A stretch of 64,000 nt of DNA from UBA8389 sp035719105 (GTDB lineage: Bacteria > Bacteroidota > Bacteroidia > Bacteroidales > UBA1402), in the NCBI GenBank assembly GCA_035719105.1, contig DASTGN010000004.1, positions 62,001 through 126,000 of the forward strand, given 5' to 3'. The notes below the pieces were generated by a model that worked only from the letters and a program-made list of their open reading frames with translations, searched no databases and was not told where the DNA came from. Made by a program: the position numbers and the translations under genes. Positions 55,986 through 64,000 of the stretch are shown here, piece by piece; the stretch's first letter is position 1, and every line of letters starts with the position of its first letter.

Positions 55986-57155
55986 ATGAGAAAGATTACG
56001 TTTATTGCCTTGTTGTTTTTTGCAGCAGTGACAGGCTCAAAGGCGCAAGTGCAAGAGTCCTTTGGCTTCAGATGTGAACCCTATTTGCAAAACCTGACAG
56101 AGCATTCGATTTCGGTTATGTGGCTGATGAACAAAGACTGTAGCAGCTGGGTAGAGTATGGCCAAACGGCAGAACTTGGTTCAAAGGCTTATCACGCTGA
56201 AGGAGGCTTGATTGATGCAGGCAAAAGGATTCAGAAGATTGGACTTCAGAAACTTGAGTCGGGTAAAAAATATTATTATCGAACGGCTTCAAGAGAAATT
56301 CTGGTTTTCAAACCTTATCAGGTAATTTATGGCGATACGGTTTACAGCCCGGTACATTCCTTTACAACACCCTCAGCCAATCAAGAAACCTTTTCGTTCT
56401 TAGTATTCAATGATCTTCACAATAAGCCACAATACTTAAAAGAAGTCGTGGCCAACGAAAAGGATTTTGATTTTGTTGTTCTGAATGGAGACATTGTGGT
56501 TGACATCGACTCTATCGGCATGATTGTCAATACGTTCTTAAATAATTGCTCACAATATTTTGCCACAGACAAACCATTTCTAATGGTTAGGGGCAATCAC
56601 GAGACCAGAGGCAGGTATGCAAGAATTCTGAAGGATTTTATTGATACTGGCTCTGACGAATTTTATTATACCTACCAATATGGCAACGCGTCCTTCATTA
56701 TTCTGGACACTGGCGAGGACAAAGTTGATGAAAATAAGGAATATTTTGGTTTGGCTGATTTTAGCCGATATCGTTCGACAGAGGCGGACTGGCTGCAAGC
56801 CGTCGTTAAATCCAGAAACTTTACCAAGGCAAAATACAAACTGGTTTTAGCACACATTCCTACCACTTTGGGGCAAGGTGGAGAAAAAGCCGGGGGCGAA
56901 GCAGACTGCAGTAACAAATTCGCACCGATTCTCAATAAGTCGAAAATAGATTTGATGCTTTCCGGCCATGTCCACCATTATTCCATTGTGCTGCCCAAAA
57001 AAGGAGTTGACAATTATCCCGTGATGATTGGCGGTTCACCCATCAATCAGAAAAGGGTGGCCTATATCAGAGTCAATATCAGCAAGGATAAGCAAGAAGC
57101 TCTTTTAAAGAATTTGGATGGCTCCATCCTTGGTAAATACGTTTTTAAGAAGTAG
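55986..57155 (+). CDS. Exported purple-acid-phosphatase-like metallophosphoesterase
   Basis: A 389-residue exported enzyme with signal peptide (LLFFAAVTGSKAQ); the ATG at 55986 is preferred to an in-frame TTG 15 bases before. An fn3-like N-domain of purple acid phosphatase type (CEPYLQNLTEHSISVMW) is followed by the calcineurin fold with all metal motifs: FNDLHNK, LNGDIVVD, VRGNHETRGRY, VLAHIPTTLG and LSGHVHHYSI. It hydrolyses phosphate mono- or diesters in the periplasm using two metal ions. It is divergent from the GH43-like gene and convergent with the next protein, 12 bases between stops. Confidence 0.92.
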   Translation: MRKITFIALLFFAAVTGSKAQVQESFGFRCEPYLQNLTEHSISVMWLMNKDCSSWVEYGQTAELGSKAYHAEGGLIDAGKRIQKIGLQKLESGKKYYYRTASREILVFKPYQVIYGDTVYSPVHSFTTPSANQETFSFLVFNDLHNKPQYLKEVVANEKDFDFVVLNGDIVVDIDSIGMIVNTFLNNCSQYFATDKPFLMVRGNHETRGRYARILKDFIDTGSDEFYYTYQYGNASFIILDTGEDKVDENKEYFGLADFSRYRSTEADWLQAVVKSRNFTKAKYKLVLAHIPTTLGQGGEKAGGEADCSNKFAPILNKSKIDLMLSGHVHHYSIVLPKKGVDNYPVMIGGSPINQKRVAYIRVNISKDKQEALLKNLDGSILGKYVFKK

Positions 57156-57167
57156 CGAAAGTGACTG

Positions 57168-58835
57168 CTATAAGTTATTGACTATCAGCTTTACAGTCTT
57201 CGAATTTTCGCTGGTAACCAGACGAGCGAAATAGACCCCATTCGGAAATTCGGACGTATTCAGGTGGAAGGTTTTTGTTCCGGCTTGTTCGTAGCCATTC
57301 ACAAGAAGTTTGACTTCGTTGCCTTGCATATCCAAAATCGACAATTTACACGAAGTGGGGTTTTGCAAATGCAGCCCGATGGTTGATGGATGGGCTGCGT
57401 ACCACAAATGGACATCGGTACGTTTGGTTGGATTATTAAACCCAGAGGAGGTTGACTCATAGCCTTTTACTGCAAATTCATAGATTGTTGGTCCGCCGGC
57501 TGAACAGGAAAGGATGTTCAGCCGTACTTTGCTTCCTGTCACACTAGGGAAATTATCCGTCTTATCGTTTGGACCGATGGTCGTCCCTGTAAACGCATCA
57601 CCCCATTCAGTACCATTCCAATATTGAATTTTATAGCTCGAGACTCGAGAACTATATTCTCTTGTAACGGCCTGCCCAAATGTGTAGGTGCCACCCAAAT
57701 CAACTTCAAGTGTCGCATTGTTTAAGGTATTGTCTACTGCCCAACGGGTAGAGAAGTCTCCATCTAAAGCTTTGGATCCATTGTACGATTCGTTGTTTTG
57801 GTAAAAGTTGCTGACAGTAACCGGCTTATTTAAAACAATATTGGTGGTTTTATAAGGAGTGGTGCTATTTTGCGTCGTGCTGCTAGTCACATTGGAGTAA
57901 GCGGAATTGCCAGTTGCGTTCAAGGCCAAGACCCTATAGTAAAAGGTGGTACTGGCATCAAGGCCTATGTTTGAAAAAAAGGTCTGGTTTGCTCCAACAG
58001 TGCCTAAGAACTCCCAATCTATCTGATTGACAGAACGTTCCACCTGAAAAGAGGTTTCGTTGCTGGAATTATCGGTCCAATTCAAATAGATGCTGTTTTC
58101 TGATTCTGCACTTGAAATCAACCCGCTAGGCGCAACAGGACTCAATTCAACATTCCCTTCGGGAGGTACTCCATCTTTGAAGAATCTTGCCCTACGCCAT
58201 TTGACGGTAGCCGTCCCCGTTCTCATGGTACCATAACAACCATATTTGTGATAATTTGTTACAGGCTCATTGTCTGCAAATTCCGTCATCTTAACACCAT
58301 TGATATAAATGAGGAACTTATTACCGACATCTTCTTGCAAGTGAATCACATTCAATCGAACCTCCACCCCATAACAGTTTGTAATCAATGTTTTCCCTCC
58401 GCCGGTAATGGAGCCGCCATTGGCAGAATAGCCGCGATTCATTAATTGGGTTGCTCCGGAAGTGCTTCCGAATACTTGCATGAGACTTTCGTCATCAAGG
58501 GGTGCATTAAATGTAACATAGCCTTCGAATTGACGGCTACCCGTGGAATAATCGTTGTAAAGCCTTATTTCAGAACGGTTGGAACGACTATCGTAGATTT
58601 TAAATGTTTCCGTGTCCGTTGATGCATCGTAAGTATAATCGGCTGATTTCGGGGTATCGACGGATTGATAAGTAGTCCAATTGAATGTTTGTACAGTGGT
58701 ACCCTCACCATCGCCGTTCAAATGAATTTTTTTAGTAGGTGAATACGATACCCAACCACTTCCAAGTTGCGCGAAAATCGACTGCGAACAAAAAAGTGCA
58801 CATGCTACAGAGATCATCAGTACATAGTTTTTCAT
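57168..58835 (-). CDS. T9SS-exported PL7-like jelly-roll lyase with fn3 and F5/8C modules
   Basis: A 555-residue secreted protein; the ATG at 58835 is chosen over a GTG 18 bases upstream. Signal peptide to about residue 22 (CSQSIFAQ). A concanavalin-type jelly roll (about 25-235) shows IYDSRSNRSEIRLYNDYSTG, matching the RxEIR signature of the alginate-lyase-2 superfamily (PL7, PL28 and relatives), and VTNYHKYGCYGTM, which is placed like the catalytic Tyr strand. An fn3 domain (about 240-325) and an F5/8 type C sugar-binding domain (about 335-465; NESYNGSKALDGDFSTRWAV) follow, then a Por-type sorting domain (about 475-555; LDMQGNEVKLLVNGYEQAG). It is likely a cell-surface uronan lyase; the family number is open. 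Confidence 0.82.
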   Translation of the reverse strand: MKNYVLMISVACALFCSQSIFAQLGSGWVSYSPTKKIHLNGDGEGTTVQTFNWTTYQSVDTPKSADYTYDASTDTETFKIYDSRSNRSEIRLYNDYSTGSRQFEGYVTFNAPLDDESLMQVFGSTSGATQLMNRGYSANGGSITGGGKTLITNCYGVEVRLNVIHLQEDVGNKFLIYINGVKMTEFADNEPVTNYHKYGCYGTMRTGTATVKWRRARFFKDGVPPEGNVELSPVAPSGLISSAESENSIYLNWTDNSSNETSFQVERSVNQIDWEFLGTVGANQTFFSNIGLDASTTFYYRVLALNATGNSAYSNVTSSTTQNSTTPYKTTNIVLNKPVTVSNFYQNNESYNGSKALDGDFSTRWAVDNTLNNATLEVDLGGTYTFGQAVTREYSSRVSSYKIQYWNGTEWGDAFTGTTIGPNDKTDNFPSVTGSKVRLNILSCSAGGPTIYEFAVKGYESTSSGFNNPTKRTDVHLWYAAHPSTIGLHLQNPTSCKLSILDMQGNEVKLLVNGYEQAGTKTFHLNTSEFPNGVYFARLVTSENSKTVKLIVNNL

Positions 58836-58864
58836 GGCCAGAAAGTTTTTCACAATAAATCAAC

Positions 58865-58899
58865 AAAAAAAGGCCGCATCTTCCGACACAGCCCTTTTT
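58865..58899 (-). terminator. Terminator after rpsT
   Basis: On the minus strand AAAAAGG and CCTTTTT enclose an imperfect GC stem with one bulge and G-U pairs, ending in seven T residues. It lies 19 bases beyond the rpsT stop. Confidence 0.6.
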
Positions 58900-58917
58900 A
58901 AATATGTAGGGTTTGAA

Positions 58918-59169
58918 TTAAAGCTTGTTGACCCCTTGGGCGAGCTTAGACTTCAAGTTAGCAGCCTTGTTCTTGTGGATAACATTCTTTTTAGCCAGTC
59001 TGTCCAGCATGGAAGATACCTTTGGGAGCAATGCAGCAGCTGCTTCTTTCTCGGTAGTTGCACGCAAGTCGCGAACAGCATTACGAGTAGTTTTTGCATA
59101 ATAACGATTGAGCAGACGCTTGGTCAGTGTCTGACGAATTCTTTTGAGGGATGATTTGTGATTTGCCAT
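58918..59169 (-). CDS. rpsT: 30S ribosomal protein S20
   Basis: An 83-residue, very basic alpha-helical protein that binds 16S rRNA. MANHKSSLKRIRQTLTKRL is the standard S20 N-terminus, and NAVRDLRATTEKEAAAAL and NVIHKNKAANLKSKL complete the helical bundle. Length is normal. It follows the tRNA-Glu gene by 31 bases on the same strand and probably shares its promoter. Confidence 0.97.
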   Translation of the reverse strand: MANHKSSLKRIRQTLTKRLLNRYYAKTTRNAVRDLRATTEKEAAAALLPKVSSMLDRLAKKNVIHKNKAANLKSKLAQGVNKL

Positions 59170-59200
59170 CTCGACTAATCTTAGTTTTAGTTATTTGTTG

Positions 59201-59272
59201 TAGCCCATAGGGGAGTCGAACCCCTCTTTCAAGAATGAAAATCTTGCGTCCTAACCGATAGACGAATGGGCC
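59201..59272 (-). tRNA. tRNA-Glu (TTC)
   Basis: A 72-base cloverleaf read from the minus strand: acceptor GGCCCAT/ATGGGCT (one G-U), anticodon stem CAAGA/TCTTG with loop TTTTCAT (anticodon TTC), T-stem GGGG/CCCC with loop TTCGACT. Discriminator A; CCA not encoded. Confidence 0.95.
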
Positions 59273-59330
59273 AGCCTGTTACACTTCAACACTGCAAATG
59301 ACCCGTTGGTCTTGGTTATTAAAGCGGGTG

Positions 59331-59360
59331 CAAAGATAGGATGCTTTTTTATTTTGGCAA
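59331..59360 (-). promoter_or_regulatory. Bacteroidota-type promoter for tRNA-Glu and rpsT
   Basis: On the minus strand TTG (59360-59358), a 19-base spacer and TATCTTTG (59338-59331), a full consensus match. It lies 58 bases before the tRNA. The rest of 59273-59428 holds no gene. Confidence 0.8.
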
Positions 59361-59428
59361 ACGATTTCTGTAAAAAAAATCCAAGTAAAGGAGTTTTTTC
59401 CATCCTCTGATGAAAGTTGCCCTTATAA

Positions 59429-61099
59429 TCAGTTGGTTGTCGCGACCGGACGCAACGTTTTATGGTATAAATCCAGGTCCTTGAGTACCTCCAGGGAGCG
59501 TTTCAGGCAAGGATCGAACTTCAAGGACTGTTGCAACTCACCCGCTTGGAAGTAATATCGACTCACAATTTCCGTGCTGAGCATCAATTCAATTTCTTCC
59601 CGGAAGGTTACAAAATTCTCATCCAAGCTTCTGTCCAACTTAGCTTGCAAGGCAGCCACCTCGTCTTTGGCCGAAGTGGTGAAGTTGTCTTTCTGCATGG
59701 CTTCCTTGAGTTTTTCCAAAACCTTCTTGCTCGGACTGATGTATGTGAAGCCGCGGCTTTTCACAAAGGCTAGGAAATCAGTGTAATCAGCTTCTGAAAT
59801 CTTGAAGTCGGCCACCGGACCAATTTTATCGTGTTTGCGGTAATATTGATTGGCGTATTCAAAAAAGTAAAGACTATCCATCAAGTCGTAGGTGATGTCT
59901 GCTCCACGTTCATCCTTGCACTCGATGTCGGGTATGATTCCCCCACCGTCACGCACTTTTCGTCCTGCACGGGTGCTGAACACGTTGGTCAGGCTATCCG
60001 GGATTCGCCCCACGCTGCCATCTTCGTTGCGGTTGGAATAATCGATGGCTTGTATGCAGCGTCCGCTGGGAATGTAGTATTTGGCGGTCGTAATTTTAAG
60101 CAAACCGTTGTAAGGTATGCTACGTGTGGTTTGTACCAATCCTTTACCGAATGAACGCGTCCCCATGATAACGGCTCGGTCCAAATCCTGCAAGGCTCCG
60201 ACAACGATTTCGGACGAAGAAGCAGAACCACTGTTTACCAGCACCACGAGAGGCATTACGGTGTCGACCGGCTCACGGGTGGTTTTGTAGGTTTTGTCCC
60301 ATTGATGCACTTTGCCGCGGGTGCTGACAATTTCCTGCCCTTTAGGAACGAATAGGTTGCAAATGGAAACAGCCTCATCAAGCAATCCACCTCCGTTGCC
60401 GCGAAGGTCGATGACTAGCTTTTCGGCACCCAACTTCTTGAGATCCAGCAATGCAGCACGAACTTCCTGGCTGGACTTTCCGGTGAATCCGCTCAGATTG
60501 ATATAGCCGGTCTTATCGTCGACCATGCCATGCCATGTCACTTGATTGATTACCACCAAATCTCTGAGAATCGTCTTTTCAATAGGCTTTTTCAAACCTT
60601 CCCGTGTAAACACCACTTTGACGGTAGTTCCTGGTTGTCCTTTCAGCAATTCACTGGCTTTGGTCATGTTGTCACCGGTCATCTTGACACCACCGATTTC
60701 CAACAAAATGTCACCATACATCAGACCTGCTTTTTGGGCAGGCAACCCTTCGTAGGGTTCCAACACCATGACTTTGCCACCCCGCTGACCGATCATGGCA
60801 CCTACTCCACCGTATTCACCGGTGGTGAGGAACTTCAACTCATCGGTTTCGGTTTCGGCCATATAATTGGTGTAGGGGTCATAAGACGCCATCAACCCAT
60901 TGATGGCATTCTTCAAAGCTTTTTCGGGTTTGACGCTGTCCACATAAAATTGATCCAGCTCCCTGTATAAGGCATGCAGAATGTCAAAATTCTTGGAAAT
61001 CTCAAAATCCTTTTTTCCGTCGGAATTAGCGGCTAATAGCGGTAATGGTAAGGCTGCCAGGAATACCCAAAGCAGGACAATTGAAAGGCTGTTGCGCAT
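59429..61099 (-). CDS. S41-family C-terminal processing peptidase (CtpA/Prc type)
   Basis: A 556-residue periplasmic serine protease with signal peptide (LWVFLAALPLPLLA). The PDZ domain is at about 85-165 (GEYGGVGAMIGQRGGKVMVL, YEGLPAQKAGLMYGDILLEI). The S41 catalytic domain has LVIDLRGNGGGLLDEAV, VNSGSASSSEIVVGAL (Ser nucleophile) and GTRSFGKGLVQTTRSI (general-base Lys). A long C-terminal helical region follows. These proteases trim or degrade envelope proteins from the C-terminus. It lies 25 bases after the PfkB-kinase gene on the same strand, an arrangement that suggests one operon. Confidence 0.95.
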   Translation of the reverse strand: MRNSLSIVLLWVFLAALPLPLLAANSDGKKDFEISKNFDILHALYRELDQFYVDSVKPEKALKNAINGLMASYDPYTNYMAETETDELKFLTTGEYGGVGAMIGQRGGKVMVLEPYEGLPAQKAGLMYGDILLEIGGVKMTGDNMTKASELLKGQPGTTVKVVFTREGLKKPIEKTILRDLVVINQVTWHGMVDDKTGYINLSGFTGKSSQEVRAALLDLKKLGAEKLVIDLRGNGGGLLDEAVSICNLFVPKGQEIVSTRGKVHQWDKTYKTTREPVDTVMPLVVLVNSGSASSSEIVVGALQDLDRAVIMGTRSFGKGLVQTTRSIPYNGLLKITTAKYYIPSGRCIQAIDYSNRNEDGSVGRIPDSLTNVFSTRAGRKVRDGGGIIPDIECKDERGADITYDLMDSLYFFEYANQYYRKHDKIGPVADFKISEADYTDFLAFVKSRGFTYISPSKKVLEKLKEAMQKDNFTTSAKDEVAALQAKLDRSLDENFVTFREEIELMLSTEIVSRYYFQAGELQQSLKFDPCLKRSLEVLKDLDLYHKTLRPVATTN

Positions 61100-61124
61100 G
61101 AAGCTATTTATTGAATCGGTGATT

Positions 61125-62093
61125 TTAAAGGTTTAAGAGAATCTCATTCCAAGTTTCAGGGCTCATTTTGGGACCCATCACTTCGATGACCTTACCTGCC
61201 GTAATGGTTCCGTAGCGAGTGCATTCCTCTAAACTTCGACCCAGATGCAGGCCGTAGATGAACCCAGCGGCGAAAAGATCGCCAGCACCCGTCGTATCGA
61301 TGCAATTTGCCTTGATAGCCTGAACCCGTACTTTTTCTGTGCCGCGTTTGGCAAGGGCACCCTTGGCACCATTCTTAACCACGGCGATTTCGACTTTGGA
61401 GGCAAGCCAGTCCAGCGCAGCTTCGGGCTCCAGTCCGGTCAAAGCTTTGGCTTCTTCTTCATTGGCGAACACGATATCCACGTAATTTTCAATCAGATCG
61501 GTCAGGAATGCCAAATTATCCTCCACCACGTTGTAGCTGGCAAGGTCGAGGGAAACCTTCAATCCGTTTTCCCTGGCCATTTTCACAGCAGAAAGAATAA
61601 GACTCTGATTGTAAACCAGATATCCCTCAATATAAAATAGGTCGAAACCCTTGAATAAGTCGTCTTGAAGCTCTTCTGTTTGGAGATTGGCGGCAGCACC
61701 CAGATACGTGGCGAAAGTGCGTTCCCCATCGGGTGTGACAAAAGCGATGGCCTGGCCGGAAGCTTCCTGATCTCGGAGCATCAAGGCTTTGACCTGATAC
61801 GATTCCATATCTTTCTGATAAAGGGAACCAGTCGCATCGTTTTCGTTGATCTTACCAATAAAGGCAGATGGGACGCCCAATTTGGCGGCTCCGGTGATGG
61901 TATTGGCAGCAGAACCCCCGCAAGAAATGCTTTTGGGAAGAACCGCAGTTCGGTCTATTATTTTTTTAAACCTTTCTGAATCAATCAACTGCATACTACC
62001 CTTGGGTAAACCCAATTCAGCGAGTAGCTCTTCAGAGCTTATGGACATATGCACATCCGTCAGTGCATTTCCCATTCCTAAAAGACGTATCAT
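61125..62093 (-). CDS. PfkB-family sugar/nucleoside kinase (adenosine-kinase-like)
   Basis: A 322-residue ribokinase-fold kinase; the ATG at 62093 is chosen because the longer frame runs into the promoter region and the tRNA leader. Substrate-side motif: CGGSAANTITGAAKLG (Gly-rich PfkB signature 1). Anion hole and catalytic base: CIDTTGAGDLFAAGFIYG (GAGD). It phosphorylates a sugar or nucleoside with ATP; Bacteroidales orthologues are commonly called adenosine kinase or PfkB kinase. A TATCTTTG -7 element lies 16 bases upstream of the start. It is the first gene of an operon with the S41 peptidase. Confidence 0.93.
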   Translation of the reverse strand: MIRLLGMGNALTDVHMSISSEELLAELGLPKGSMQLIDSERFKKIIDRTAVLPKSISCGGSAANTITGAAKLGVPSAFIGKINENDATGSLYQKDMESYQVKALMLRDQEASGQAIAFVTPDGERTFATYLGAAANLQTEELQDDLFKGFDLFYIEGYLVYNQSLILSAVKMARENGLKVSLDLASYNVVEDNLAFLTDLIENYVDIVFANEEEAKALTGLEPEAALDWLASKVEIAVVKNGAKGALAKRGTEKVRVQAIKANCIDTTGAGDLFAAGFIYGLHLGRSLEECTRYGTITAGKVIEVMGPKMSPETWNEILLNL

Positions 62094-62108
62094 AGCATTT
62101 ATTTTTGG

Positions 62109-62116
62109 CAAAGATA
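62109..62116 (-). promoter_or_regulatory. -7 element (TATCTTTG) for the PfkB-kinase operon
   Basis: Full match to TAnnTTTG on the minus strand, 16 bases before the ATG; the -33 element is poor. Back to back with the tRNA-Asn promoter. Confidence 0.55.
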
Positions 62117-62147
62117 TTGCATTATTCGAGAAATACGTGTACTTTTG
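62117..62147 (+). promoter_or_regulatory. Bacteroidota-type promoter for the tRNA-Asn pair
   Basis: TTG at 62117-62119, a 20-base spacer, and TACTTTTG at 62140-62147, a full consensus match 29 bases before the first tRNA-Asn. Confidence 0.8.
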
Positions 62148-62176
62148 CCCCGCATTTTGAGAGAAGTGCATTACAC

Positions 62177-62250
62177 TCTTCAGTAGCTCAGTCGGTTAGA
62201 GCATCTGACTGTTAATCAGAGGGTCGTAGGTTCAAGTCCTACCTGAAGAG
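62177..62250 (+). tRNA. tRNA-Asn (GTT), copy 1
   Basis: A 74-base cloverleaf: acceptor TCTTCAG/CTGAAGA, anticodon stem TCTGA/TCAGA with loop CTGTTAA (anticodon GTT), T-stem GTAGG/CCTAC. Discriminator G, followed directly by an encoded CCA (62251-62253). Confidence 0.97.
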
Positions 62251-62270
62251 CCAACTTTTTTTAATTTTAT

Positions 62271-62344
62271 TCTTCAGTAGCTCAGTCGGTTAGAGCATCT
62301 GACTGTTAATCAGAGGGTCGTAGGTTCAAGTCCTACCTGAAGAG
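62271..62344 (+). tRNA. tRNA-Asn (GTT), copy 2
   Basis: Identical over all 74 bases to copy 1, starting 20 bases after it. Unlike copy 1 it is followed by CGA rather than CCA, so its 3' end must be added enzymatically. Both copies share one promoter and the terminator just downstream. Confidence 0.97.
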
Positions 62345-62352
62345 CGAAATCG

Positions 62353-62375
62353 CCAGCATCAATGCTGGTTTTTTT
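62353..62375 (+). terminator. Rho-independent terminator after the tRNA-Asn pair
   Basis: A 6-base GC-rich stem (CCAGCA/TGCTGG) with a TCAA loop followed by seven T residues, 8 bases after the second tRNA. Confidence 0.9.
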
Positions 62376-62393
62376 GTCTCAATCCACTGACCG

Positions 62394-62921
62394 ATGGAAA
62401 CACACCCCCTCCAAAAATTCCAATTCTGCCCAGCCTGCGGTTCGGCACATTGGGAAATCAACAATTTCAAATCGAAGCATTGCGCGGATTGCGGGTTCAC
62501 GTATTATGCCAATGCGAGTGCGGCTGTTGCTTGTTTCATCCAGAACGATGAAGGAGACTTGTTAGTTTGTCGACGTGCGAAAGAGCCGGCCAAAGGCACA
62601 TTGGACTTGCCTGGAGGTTTTGTGGACATGGACGAATCGGCGGAAGTAGCCCTCAAGCGTGAAATAAAGGAAGAATTGAACCTGGAGCTGACTGATATCC
62701 ACTTCCTAAACTCCATACCTAATCTTTATGAATACTCCGGCATGGTCATCCATACGTTAGACCTGCTTTTCACCGCCAAAGTCGAGGATTTGGCACCGTT
62801 ACACGCCGCAGACGATGTGGTGGAGGCTTTTTTCATGAAGCTTAACACTATTTCACCTACCGACTTTGGGCTGGATTCAATAAAAAAGGGTATTATTGCA
62901 TTCTTAAAGGCAACTACATGA
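62394..62921 (+). CDS. Nudix hydrolase with N-terminal zinc ribbon
   Basis: A 175-residue pyrophosphohydrolase. A rubredoxin-like zinc ribbon (FCPACGSAHW and HCADCGFTYY; two CxxC) opens the protein. The Nudix box is GGFVDMDESAEVALKREIKE followed by ELNL, matching GX5EX7REUXEE. The ribbon-Nudix arrangement is that of NudC-like and related nucleotide-diphosphate hydrolases, although the length is shorter than NudC. Likely substrates are nucleotide sugars, NAD(H) or oxidised nucleotides. Its stop overlaps the TPR gene start (ATGA), so the two are translationally coupled. Confidence 0.92.
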   Translation: METHPLQKFQFCPACGSAHWEINNFKSKHCADCGFTYYANASAAVACFIQNDEGDLLVCRRAKEPAKGTLDLPGGFVDMDESAEVALKREIKEELNLELTDIHFLNSIPNLYEYSGMVIHTLDLLFTAKVEDLAPLHAADDVVEAFFMKLNTISPTDFGLDSIKKGIIAFLKATT

Positions 62922-64000
62922 ATCGTATTTTTTGGGCAGTGCTGCTTTTCATTTTAGCAGCGGGTCCCCTCTACTCACAGAAAATCCGAGCAAAGGATGA
63001 TCCCGATGAGCTTTTTTTCCTGGCCAATGAACAATACCGGGAAAATGAGTATCCAGCGTGCTACCGAACCATTTCCAATTGGTTCAACGAATCCAAAAAC
63101 CCATTATTGCTGGAAGAAGCCAGTTTCCTGCTGGCAACGGTATCTTGGGAATTGGACAAACGGGATGCCAGTCTGTTGCTGATTCAATTCATCAAAGATT
63201 TTCCCTTGTCGGTAAAACTGCCAAGAGCCTATTACCTTTTGGGTTGCACCGCTCTTAATGCCGAGCAATTCGAGGACGCGTTGGGTTTTTTCAAACGATG
63301 CCCCGAATCGATTCTAACCTTGGCCGAAGTCGATGAATATCGCTTCCGTTATGCATATGCTTCGTTGCAAGTGAAAGATTATGCAACCGCCAGAAATCTG
63401 TTCACCAAAATCACTCAAGGCGAAAATCGATACGTGCCCTCGGCTACTTATTTCCTAGCATACATGGATTATGCGGACGGCAAAATTCTGGAAGCTCGAG
63501 AAGGCTTTGAGAAAGTGAGCGATCAGGCACAATACCGAAACGTAACCGACTACTTCAAACTTCAACTTTTATACATCGACGGCAAATTCGATGAAATGAC
63601 CGTCAAAGCTGACTCCATGCTTCGGATGAAACCCACACCCGAACAGAAAATGGAACTGGTTCGGCTATTAGGTGCAGCCTGGTTTGACAAGAAGCGCTAC
63701 AGTCTGTCGTTACAATACTATCAGGAATACATGGCGATGACCACCGAGTTGCATCGTTCGGACTTGTATCGGATAGGAATCAACTATTATTCTCAGCGTA
63801 ATTACACTTCGGCCATCAATTATCTGACGCAGGCTTCGGGTGTGGATGACGCCATTTCGCAAAGCGCAACGTATCACATGGGACTTTGCTATCTGAAACA
63901 AGATAAGAAAGATCAGGCAAGAATGAGTTTTGAACAGGCTTCTCAAACGACTTACGACAAACCAACCCAGGAAAAGGCGCTGTATAATTATGCACTTTTA
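62918..64000 (+). CDS. Exported tetratricopeptide-repeat protein (3' end outside window)
   Basis: The first 361 residues of an exported TPR protein; the frame is open to the right edge. The signal peptide (LLFILAAGPLYSQ) is followed by helical pairs typical of TPR/Sel1 scaffolds: ELFFLANEQYRENEYPACYR, RAYYLLGCTALNAEQFEDAL, YRFRYAYASLQVKDYATARN, SLQYYQEYMAMTTELHRSDL and ATYHMGLCYLKQDKKDQARM. It starts inside the Nudix stop codon (ATGA). Bacteroidota contain long proteins of this type (about 1000 residues) thought to act in envelope protein interactions; no specific role can be read here. Confidence 0.9.
   Translation, partial: MNRIFWAVLLFILAAGPLYSQKIRAKDDPDELFFLANEQYRENEYPACYRTISNWFNESKNPLLLEEASFLLATVSWELDKRDASLLLIQFIKDFPLSVKLPRAYYLLGCTALNAEQFEDALGFFKRCPESILTLAEVDEYRFRYAYASLQVKDYATARNLFTKITQGENRYVPSATYFLAYMDYADGKILEAREGFEKVSDQAQYRNVTDYFKLQLLYIDGKFDEMTVKADSMLRMKPTPEQKMELVRLLGAAWFDKKRYSLSLQYYQEYMAMTTELHRSDLYRIGINYYSQRNYTSAINYLTQASGVDDAISQSATYHMGLCYLKQDKKDQARMSFEQASQTTYDKPTQEKALYNYALL

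Noticed and set aside
62177..62344. Short direct repeats that might suggest a CRISPR-like array
   Set aside because: The two repeats fold as complete tRNA-Asn and there is no third unit or spacer of regular length.

Overview
The window comes from a Bacteroidota chromosome, most likely a Bacteroidales-type polysaccharide degrader that has a type IX secretion system. The signs are a SusC/SusD pair, a BACON-domain lipoprotein, C-terminal Por-type sorting domains on four secreted proteins, a Bacteroidales-type GyrB, a metal-type KdsA beside KdsD, and promoters that fit the Bacteroidota pattern TTG-N19/20-TAnnTTTG. I see no phage, insertion sequence, CRISPR array or rRNA, and no frameshifted gene. 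The genus cannot be fixed from the sequence alone.

Layout. (1) Positions 1-18590 hold one long plus-strand run of twelve tightly packed genes: the end of a SusC porin, SusD, a cytoplasmic-type TIM-barrel isomerase, a BACON lipoprotein, then four exported proteins that each carry the same TIM-barrel domain (one fused to DUF1080 plus an alginate-lyase-like domain, two alone, one fused to DUF1080), three Gfo/Idh/MocA-type proteins (one a lipoprotein) and a hexuronate-type MFS transporter. (2) A CAU tRNA and a terminator follow. (3) A CE15-like esterase and a PL10 pectate lyase run to the right. They converge on a six-gene minus-strand operon (32223 down to 21545) with two PL6-type lyases, another beta-helix protein, a DUF6807 protein, a Tat-type Gfo/Idh/MocA protein and an S1/P1 nuclease. 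(4) 32.5-47 kb is mixed: a small Cys-rich exported protein, an SDR epimerase, glutathione peroxidase, patatin, a large DUF4450-type protein, an ECF S component/phosphoribosyltransferase/DUF362/polyferredoxin run, 4-alpha-glucanotransferase and a GH36-like glycosidase. (5) 47-64 kb is mostly housekeeping: metH, kdsA-kdsD, gyrB, rpsT with tRNA-Glu, a CtpA-type protease, a PfkB kinase, two tRNA-Asn, a Nudix hydrolase and a TPR protein cut by the window end. Three further carbohydrate or phosphate enzymes are interspersed.

How it fits together (inference). Secreted lyases (PL6, PL10, an alginate-lyase-like domain, a PL7-like domain) and the CE15-like esterase would cut uronate-rich polymers. SusC/SusD would import fragments. 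The exported DUF1080 and TIM-barrel proteins and the Gfo/Idh/MocA proteins would then rework sugars by oxidation, elimination or isomerisation rather than ordinary hydrolysis, and the MFS carrier would bring uronates into the cytoplasm. The window holds no recognisable PUL regulator (HTCS, SusR or sigma/anti-sigma) and no GH88/GH105 unsaturated-uronyl hydrolase. The most novel part is the first operon: a tandem family of exported TIM barrels whose usual metal-ligand positions are changed, grafted onto lyase and DUF1080 modules.
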